Source: Pseudogymnoascus destructans (lineage: Eukaryota; Ascomycota; Leotiomycetes; Thelebolales; Thelebolaceae). From it: DNA of 64,000 nt. The stretch spans positions 310,001 to 374,000 of the forward strand of contig NW_020167530.1 in the NCBI RefSeq assembly GCF_001641265.1, given 5' to 3'. The notes under the pieces are model-generated. The model saw only the letters and a list, made by a program, of their open reading frames with translations, had not been told where the DNA came from and searched no databases. Shown in pieces: positions 57,214-64,000 of the stretch; position 1 is the first letter of the stretch; each line of letters starts with the position of its first letter. A program made the position numbers and the translations under genes.

Positions 57214-58984
57214 ACGTGCATGTATAACGAAAGTGCCAAACAAGCGAAAGTGCCAAAATCATGCGGTGACCAACCCCCCCAACTAAATGTTAAATTCCTC
57301 CACAACAAAACATGCGCCATAAAAATGATGAAAGCGAATTAGTGCTAGCTATCCAAGCTATGCAAAGCGACCCAAATTTGCGCCTTCGAGTTGCAGCTAG
57401 GATCTATTCCGTAGACCACCGCAAGCTATGTCACCGTTTACAAGGCATACCTTCACGACGCGATATCCAAGCCAACTTACGGAAATTAAGTAACCTAGAG
57501 GAATCAGTTCTTGTTCAGTATATACTTGACTTAGCTGCTAAAGGGTTCCCTCCTCAGTTGTCTATTGTTGAAGATATGGCAAATCGACTACTTGCAACAC
57601 GCGACGCGCCACACGTCGGGTCACGTTGGGCTTCAAACTTTGTTAAGCGCCATGTAGAGCTCCGGACACGCTTCCAGCGAAAATACGACTACCAGAGGGC
57701 TAAGTGCGAAGATCCAGAAGTCATTCGTGGCTGGTTTGAGCTTGTATGGAACACAATTCTAAAGTATGGCATCAACAATGCAGATATCTACAACTTTGAT
57801 GAGACTGGGTTTATGATGGGCGTCATCTCAAGCGCAACGGTAGTAACGAGCTCAGATGGGCGGGCAAAGGCAAAAAAGGTGCAGCCTGGCAATCGGGAAT
57901 GGGTTACAGTAATCCAAGGCGTTAGTTCTCAAGGTTGGGCAGTGCCGCCATTTGTCATTGTGGCAGGTAAAAACCACCTTGCATCTTGGTATGAGAATAG
58001 CGGATTTCCAGCAGATTGGGTAATTGCTGTTACTGCAAATGGCTGGACTACAAACGAGAGAGGTATGAAATCCAATCCATAAGGAGTACTGCAAAGAACA
58101 CAACATTATTACGCTTTGTATGCCTGCTCACTCTTCCCATATACTTCAACCACTTGATGTTGGCTGTTTTGGCCCATTAAAGAGAGCTTACGGTCGGCAA
58201 ATTGAAGATATGATGCGGGCTCATATTATTCACATTACTAAGGATGACTTCTTTCCTGCCTTCCACGCTGCATTTAACATTGCAATGACAGAAAGCAATA
58301 TTCAGGGAGGGTTCCGAGGTGCTGGGCTTCTTCCATTTAGCCCTGAGAGTGTAATATCTACACTTGACCTTAGGTTTAAGACGCCAACACCTCCAACCTC
58401 TCACCCAAACACCGCTCAACCATGGGTTTCTTAGACACCAAATAACCCAACTGAAGCTGTATCACAGTCTACTTTCATTAAAAACTGAATTGCGCATCAT
58501 CAAAATAGCTCTCCAACCTCAATCTATGCAGCTGTTGACCAGTTTACAAAGGGTGCATCGCAAATAATGCATCAATTAGCATTGTTAAAAGCAGAGAACC
58601 AAAACCTGCGACAGGCAAATGAAGTGCTAAGCAAGCGCCGGAGAGCTAAAAAAACACGACTACAGCAAGGAGGATCACTTAGTCAACAGGTAGCACAGGA
58701 GCTACAGGACGAGAGGGATGTTGTGCAGCAAGTAGAGCAAGAAATAAGGGCAAGTAGTGGTCGGAAGCCAAGGGAAGAAACCCATGCACATCGCTGTGGC
58801 AAGTGTGGTGAGACTGGACACAATGCGCGCACTTGTCAGATTGTAATAGACAGGTCTGAGGAAGAGGACTCCGAGTAGTTTTAATTAATTTATATTGTTG
58901 TGGTGGATTTATCGCAATTCTTATGGGGTAGTCGCGATATTTTGGCACTTTCGCTTGTTTGGCACTTTCGTTATACATGCACGT
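57214..58984 (+). mobile_element. Deleted Fot1-like element, copy 2
   Basis: 1771 bp between TA at 57212-57213 and 58985-58986. Same TIRs, deletion, filler and nonsense codons as the copy at 47428-49198; only a few base differences were noticed. The two form a ~1.8-kb inverted repeat ~8 kb apart that encloses PDB1 and ERG6. Confidence 0.93.
57312..58878 (+). pseudogene. Fot1-like transposase with internal deletion (copy 2)
   Basis: As in copy 1: an intact N-terminal 256 codons ending GMKSNP and stop, then loss of the second catalytic motif, frame recovery before MPAHSSHILQPLD, a TAG after QPWVS, a TGA before IAHHQ, and an intact zinc-knuckle end. Differences from copy 1 include Arg for Cys in PNLRLRVA and Ile for Val in LQGIPS, where copy 2 agrees with the intact element. 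Confidence 0.9.
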
Positions 58985-58986
58985 TA

Positions 58987-59314
58987 TAAGTGCCTTAAAA
59001 TTATTTTGAAGTCATCATAATACTAAACTAAGGTAGGCTTGGTTATAAATTGAGCTCTGCAAATTACAGGAGTTGCAAATCGGTGAATACCAAGTGAGTT
59101 AATTTATTAGAAAGCGTATTACTCCAATAAATACCATTTCATTTATCACCATTTTCAATCAAAAATGTGATAGAAACGCGATATCACGTGATTAGATTTA
59201 TAATGACATAAATCGTTGTAGCTCGAGGCTGAGGCCTTACATAGATTTCCAGTATTGTGCCAACATTGCCACCTCTCTCCTTAACATCGCTACGAACAGT
59301 CCACAAACATAACG
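58987..59314 (+). promoter_or_regulatory. Upstream region of SLT11
   Basis: 328 bp between the transposon copy and the splicing-factor start. The transposon inserted less than 350 bp from the start codon, so it may sit within or next to the promoter. No motif identified. Confidence 0.4.
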
Positions 59315-60519
59315 ATGCCTCCCCAAATCAAACAAGATCTGAACCGCTCTGGATGGGAGACAACTGACTTCCCGTCAGTTTGCGAAAATGTATGCCATAC
59401 CCTATATCGGCCCGCGAAAGAAACCACAAGCTAACAGTGCCACCACAGTGTCTTCCAGATAACCCTTTTGTCCAGATGCTCAAACAAGACTACTCAGCCG
59501 AATGCAAACTATGCACCCGTCCATTCACCGTCTTCACCTGGAAAACCGATCGAACCTCGCGCTCAAAGTCCACCGGTATCTGCCTTACATGCGCCCGACT
59601 GAAGAACTGCTGCCAGTGCTGCATGCTCGATCTGTCCTTCGGCCTACCGATCGTTGTTCGCGATGCGGCGCTCAAGATGATTGCACCCGGCCCACAGAGT
59701 GCCGTCAACAGAGAGTTCTTCGCGCAGAACCACGAGAGGGATATTGAGGAGGGGAGGGGCGAGGCGCTGGAGGAATACGAGAAGACGGATGATAAGGCGA
59801 GGGAGCTACTGAGGAGGCTGGCGAATAGCGAGCCGTATTTCAAGAAGCAAAGACGAATCGCACCTGTTGAAGGAGAGGGCAGCGCTGCGGCGTCTGGTTC
59901 TGGTGGCGGTGCGGGAGAACAGAGTCAACGCTCTGGCCCTGGGCCGATACGCACACAACGTGGGGGAGCTGCTGCTCGTGGAGGTGTACGTGGAGGAAGA
60001 GGAGGTGGGAGGGGCGGCCGTTTTCCTTCTGCAGCGGTACTACCTCCAACACAAGCCGATATCGCGCCGCCTTCCGACACCACTATCACCTCCCTCTTCG
60101 TGACGGGCATCGAAGACGACCTCCCAGAACACAAGATCCGGGACTTTTTTACTGCCTATGGAAAGCTACGGAGTTTAGTATGCTCGCACATGAGCCACTG
60201 CGCGTTTGTCAACTACGCCGAAAGGCAGGGAGCAGAAGCAGCTGCCCTGGCGCTACAGGGGAAAGCTGTCATCGCAGGATGCCCGTTACGTGTTCAATGG
60301 GGACGACCGAGGCCGATTGGGACGATGGATAGAGATGAACGATCGGCTACGAGGAGAGAGGGGAGGAGCGTGTTTGTAAACGCAGGTCGGCAAGCTGTGG
60401 AACAGAGCCAGGAGGCGCAGGCAGTGCGGCGGCAGAATGATGATTTGGCTAACATGGCTGCCGTGGCTGCGCCGCCGGGAGCTGACGATGTGAATTATGC
60501 TAGTCTGGCAGGAAACTGA
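59315..60519 (+). CDS. SLT11: Pre-mRNA-splicing factor Slt11/Ecm2 (RBM22-like)
   Basis: Two exons, 59315-59389 and 59449-60519, with a 59-bp intron carrying GCTAACAG, give 381 aa. The N-terminus has the cysteine-rich zinc region: CENCLPDNPF across the intron, CKLCTRPFTVFTWK, GICLTCARLKNCCQCC and MLDLSFGLP. A Gly/Arg-rich linker (GGVRGGRGGGRGG near residue 210) leads to an RNA-recognition motif at about 236-310 (TSLFVTGIEDDL, HCAFVNYAER, CPLRVQWGRPR). The protein joins the NineTeen/Prp19-associated spliceosome and contacts U6 and the catalytic core. The gene looks intact although flanked by transposons. Confidence 0.94.
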
Positions 60520-61750
60520 GCGGGAATGCAAGCTATGGGAATGAGGATTACAAGGGCGGCGTCTTGCTGGCGTTGAGAGCAAAAGTATAAGGGTTATACT
60601 ATACTGTACAGTACACATTAAGAATACCAGCTCGATGGAGGGCAATAACCCGAGACGTTTCATATTCTTGACGCTCATGAGATCTGCGACGTACGACTGT
60701 GGAGAAATATTTAACTATGAAGAGCACTAACTACCTTACCGGGGATCCACGTAATTAAATAAGGGTAGCAGAACGGTTTTCCCATCGCTTTTTGGACTTA
60801 ACAGTTACGGCGAAAGTAGGGGTGGGCGATCGGTGAGCTACGGGTGCCCAGAGCCAACCGTATTTAAAGTGAACGGTTTATGCGCCTTGTACGGATACGT
60901 TATAATAGCGGTTACGTAGTCATATACAGTAAATATATGGATTTGGTGAAACTGGTGATTTACTGTAGATATATATGGCCATGAATGAGGATTCGCCAGT
61001 ATCACCACCTTAATTTGGCCCAGGTACGGCAAAACCGGCCATAGCGGTGGCATAATGGTAGTTGGGTGGTATCGGCGACAGCAAGATCACTGTTCACCGG
61101 CCAGGAAACAGTTAATAAGCACAGAAACATTATATTTACTACATAGATATATCTAGCCAGTATCCTCCACCCTTCTGCCACTCCTTACCCAAGTTCTGAT
61201 GCCACATTTGAGCTGTGGCATCAAGCGGCCACCGAAAGCTCGCATCATAGCTCTCGCGCACCAACCCCCAGACCCCGCACCTACCCCAGGCTGTTTATTT
61301 CAAGTTCGTTCAGACCATCGCCAGGTCTTATCCTTTCCTATCCTTCCTTCCGTGCATCGGCCAGCCGCCAAGTGTCGTTTATATGTCGAAATGGGTAGCC
61401 AGCTACCAAGTGTCGAGTTCGTAGATCGATGTCGGGCTTTGTGGTAGCGCTCTGCCACTTCGACATGTGGTTCTTGAGTATCTATATCAAATTAGATAGC
61501 TGGTAGTCATGTAATAGATGAGGGGGGGTTGGGAGACTCACAGTTTGGTGCAGGTTGGAGCGGGCAGATCCGCTTTAACGGTTGAACTGAGCAAAGCAAA
61601 AAGAAAGAGAAAGGAGCTGGACTTGGTCGATTTAAAAACTGGCTCGCTGGAGCTAGCTCAGTCGGCGGTTGTCCAGACAGTATCAACGAAAGAAAAGGAA
61701 AGGAAAGAAGAGAGGTAAAGTGAAAGGACAGAGAGAAATAAAAATACTTA
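60520..61750. other. Intergenic, repeat-bearing, no gene supported
   Basis: Includes a copy of the dispersed repeat at 60733-60775. 61360-61500 has two AAGTGTCG...GTAG motifs. No ORF here shows domain features. A TAGCTCAGTCGG string at 61653 resembles a tRNA A box but no tRNA can be folded around it. Confidence 0.4.
60733..60775 (+). repeat. Dispersed repeat, copy 2
   Basis: Shares ACCTTACCGGGGAT, CACGTAATT and AATAAGGGTAGCA with 53078-53120, same orientation. Confidence 0.5.
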
Positions 61751-61751
61751 C

Positions 61752-61862
61752 TGGCTGTAATATACCCAAAAACGAACAGAGATAGAGAAAATAGACACTT
61801 ACCGGGCTAGAATATACCCAAAACCGAAAGGACATGGAGAAAATAAAAATTGAAACACTTAC
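61752..61862 (-). repeat. Two tandem intron-like units
   Basis: On the minus strand, unit 1 (61862-61803, 60 bp) and unit 2 (61802-61752, 51 bp) each begin GTAAGTGT and end with TTTTGGGTATATT followed by CTAG or ACAG and 3-4 bases. A third GTAAGT starts at 61751. Each unit therefore looks like a complete short intron with a very small exon, but neither has a clear CTAAC branch site. Confidence 0.55.
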
Positions 61863-62380
61863 CTGACTTAACTGAGTATCGACATGTAGAAATGCATGCC
61901 CAAGCTGGAGGAAATCAGCTTCAACATAACTCTAAACATATCAATCCACTAAACGAATAATAAAAAGGAAATAAAAAGGAAAAGAATTGAGGCATTCCAA
62001 ACATGAAGTTTCAACCTACTGATGTATGTAGTCGGCCACAAGTGGCCATGACCAGGGACACTGAAGCTTGTAGAATAGAAACATAGTCAAACTTACTGGT
62101 AATGCGATACATAAGTATGTGCCACCTATGATAGTCGCCCGAAGACACTCCACGAAGTGCTCATAGCAAAGTGCCCAAAACAGGGCCAAAATCAGGCTGG
62201 GGAAATGCACGTTTTGTTTTTTCAAAAATCCAAAGAACCCCCCTTTGGACTCTGAAAACCCCATACGGCGAGAGCAAAAACGCCCAGGGAGCGCTCATGC
62301 CCGGCGTCGAAAGGTGACTAGAGTTTTGTGTTTTGGGTCAGTAGAATTTAGGGAATTCGGTGAGAGGATAGAGGACTTAC

Positions 62381-62666
62381 CTGGGACCAGCAATGTCGAA
62401 GAGGAGCGCTCTATGGTCGAGCTGGTTGGTGGATTGCGATGAGGGTGGGGGAGCTTTGGATAATGCCTATGACAATTGGGGACCGTTCGGCAATACAAGG
62501 TGATGGCTGGGAGCCATTCATGGCCGACTTTAAATATCCTGGGAGTGGCCGCGCCAGGCGGAGTATCATGCTCATGTTTGGGGGGAGGGGTTTCGATGGC
62601 GAGGAGGAGGTCAGAGATATTTGAGTTTGCAGGCAGCTTGGTGAGCATGCCAGCCAGGGTGGCCAT
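62381..62666 (-). CDS. Possible first exon of an unidentified gene
   Basis: Minus-strand open frame from Met at 62666 (MATLAGMLTKLPANSNISDL) to a strong GTAAGT donor at 62380. Further GTAAGT donors lie downstream at 62096, 61862, 61802 and 61751, so a multi-exon transcript is conceivable. No family is recognised and no reading frame could be carried through. The LTR at 62761 sits under 100 bp upstream of this start. Confidence 0.25.
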
Positions 62667-62760
62667 TGTGTCGAAGAGCGAGAAGCCAGAGATATTTGCC
62701 TTCGAAAGGCAAGCCCGATGGATATGGCTCAATTAAGCTGTCAATAGTGGCAGACTTGAA

Positions 62761-64000
62761 TGTAATGGTGGGTGCACCAGATGTGAGAATCTAGCCACCC
62801 AAGGAAGGGATAATTTTACTAAGACAACACACTGTCTTAGGGAATAGAGCCAAAGGGTCGTAGCTTAGACTATTCCACAACGCAGCAATCAGGTGTATGA
62901 TGTAGTGGAGTGGTTTAGACAAGTTGTAACAAATGTTGAGTCTGAGAACTCAGGGATAAGTCAGAGGTTAGCACCTCACTGACTTTTCAGAAACAAGGAG
63001 TAACAAGATCAATGCTTGGAAGCTTGGAAAAGACGTGGAAGTATGTGATAGTTGATTTACTGTATTGTCTGCTTGCCCTTTCTTAAGGAAAGGGCAATCC
63101 TATTTATGCTAAAGGAGTGTAGTTCTCTCATTTTCCAAGACTTTCCATAACTAACCAGGCTTGGTAACTGTAGTCGACGTAAGAGAATCCCATAGAACTA
63201 TCTCCTAGTCAGAGTACCCCTATAGACAGATTATGTCATAACTTAACCAATCTTGTGGGTAACTAAGGAGTGATGATGTGTAATGAATCATAGATGGTTG
63301 TAGAAGCTTTTGGAGCTATCGTTCATGTTCCTAGGCCTCTAGTTGATAGAGATATGTCATGTGTAGATTAGCCCAGTAATTAAGGAGTGATGTCATGTAA
63401 TGAATCATAGAGGGTTGTAGCAATCGTTGAGTAGTATTGCTCTTGTTGTTGGTGTGACAAGCCAAAATATGTATAGTGACTTGTAGGTTTGAGGGGGAGA
63501 TTTCTAAGTTTGCTCTTGAGTTTGATAGCAAACTGAGTACAACGAATGTCGGTATGACACAAGTCACTATACATATTTTGGCTTGTCACACCAATACTAC
63601 TCAACAATTGCTATAACCCTCTAGGATTCATTACACGTCATTGCTCCTTAGTTACTGGGCCGATATGACCACATAGCATATCTCTACAACCCTCTATGAT
63701 TCATTACATGACATCATGTAATGGTGGGTGCACCAGATGTGAGAATCTAGCCACCCAAGGAAGGGATGATTTTACTAAGACAACACACTGTCTTAGAAAA
63801 AAGAGCCAAAGGGTCGTAGCTTAGACTATTCCACAACGCAGCAATCAGGTGTGTGATGTAGTGAAGTGGTTCAGACAAGTTGCAACAAATGTTGAGTCTG
63901 GGAACTCAGGGGTAAGTCAGAGGTCAACACCTCACTGACTTTTCAGAAACAAGGAGTAACAAGATGAATGCTTGGAAGCTTGGAAAAGACGTGGAAGTAT
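62761..64000. mobile_element. Second copy of the nested LTR composite (runs off the window)
   Basis: A plus LTR 62761-63559, a minus LTR piece 63560-63716, and the start of an inserted plus LTR at 63717, in the same order and with the same junctions (ATGACACAAGTCAC and ACATCATGTAATGG) as at 54454-55405. It shares internal deletions with that copy. Truncated by the window edge. Confidence 0.88.

Noticed and set aside
47428..58984. The two 1.8-kb inverted copies as a composite transposon carrying PDB1 and ERG6
   Set aside because: Each copy has its own TA duplication and complete ends, so they are independent insertions; nothing shows that the interval moves as a unit.
22856..60519. A biosynthetic, defence or other functional gene cluster
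   Set aside because: The intact genes (SR kinase, Brl1, antiporter, PDB1, ERG6, SLT11) are unrelated housekeeping genes on both strands; no backbone enzyme, regulator or shared promoter motif links them.
61645..61680. TAGCTCAGTCGG string resembling a tRNA A box
   Set aside because: No B box (GGTTCGAATCC-like) at a proper distance and no cloverleaf.
54454..64000. The 54454 and 62761 LTRs as the two ends of one retrotransposon
   Set aside because: The interval contains a host splicing-factor gene and a Fot1-like element, and no gag-pol, primer site or matching 5-bp duplication was found.

Overview
This window looks like the nuclear genome of a filamentous ascomycete (Pezizomycotina). The evidence is short GT-AG introns (about 47-235 bp, several with a clear CTAAC-type branch site), CT-rich leaders, typical fungal housekeeping genes, and dense fungal transposons of the Fot1/pogo and Ty1/copia types. 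Some degraded copies carry C-to-T style damage of the kind left by repeat-induced point mutation (RIP). I cannot name the species. I saw no rRNA, convincing tRNA or CRISPR array.

Host genes sit in compact islands. Left island (1.9-12.1 kb): a Cid1-type non-canonical poly(A)/poly(U) polymerase (+), converging on an LNP1/lunapark ER-junction gene (-), which shares a 392-bp divergent promoter region with a GRIP-domain golgin (+). Second island (22.9-27.0 kb): an SR-protein kinase (+) converging on a Brl1/Brr6 nuclear-envelope protein (-). Third (40.0-42.8 kb): a Kha1-type K+/H+ antiporter (-). Fourth (49.6-52.7 kb): pyruvate dehydrogenase E1 beta and sterol 24-C-methyltransferase Erg6, both (-). 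Fifth (59.3-60.5 kb): splicing factor Slt11/Ecm2 (+). These genes are functionally unrelated and do not form a gene cluster.

The islands are separated by nested transposons. At 12.9-15.1 kb lies an intact-looking pogo element with 133-bp terminal inverted repeats (TIRs), a one-intron transposase and a second overlapping ORF. At 16.3-21.1 kb are a deleted Fot1-like element split by a solo LTR, a pogo relic, and an intact Fot1-like element (551-aa transposase) inserted in one arm of an older inverted repeat. At 27.5-39.6 kb are a nonsense-broken Fot1-like element, a truncated ankyrin gene, a defective copia element (itself carrying a solo LTR and another insertion) joined to a second truncated copia, and an MFS transporter fragment. 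At 44.6-49.2 kb and 54.5-59.0 kb are a MITE-like element, more LTRs, and two near-identical, internally deleted Fot1-like copies in opposite orientation. The window ends inside a second copy of the LTR composite that starts at 54,454.

The most interesting signals are transposon biology: an intact potential helper next to two young non-autonomous deletion derivatives that share an unusual filler-DNA scar; three related Fot1-like families whose TIRs keep the same outer end but carry different paired inner repeats; empty and filled insertion sites that fix TA target duplications; and a pogo element whose transposase stop overlaps the start of a second ORF. Several frameshifts in host genes fall in G/C homopolymers and may be assembly errors.
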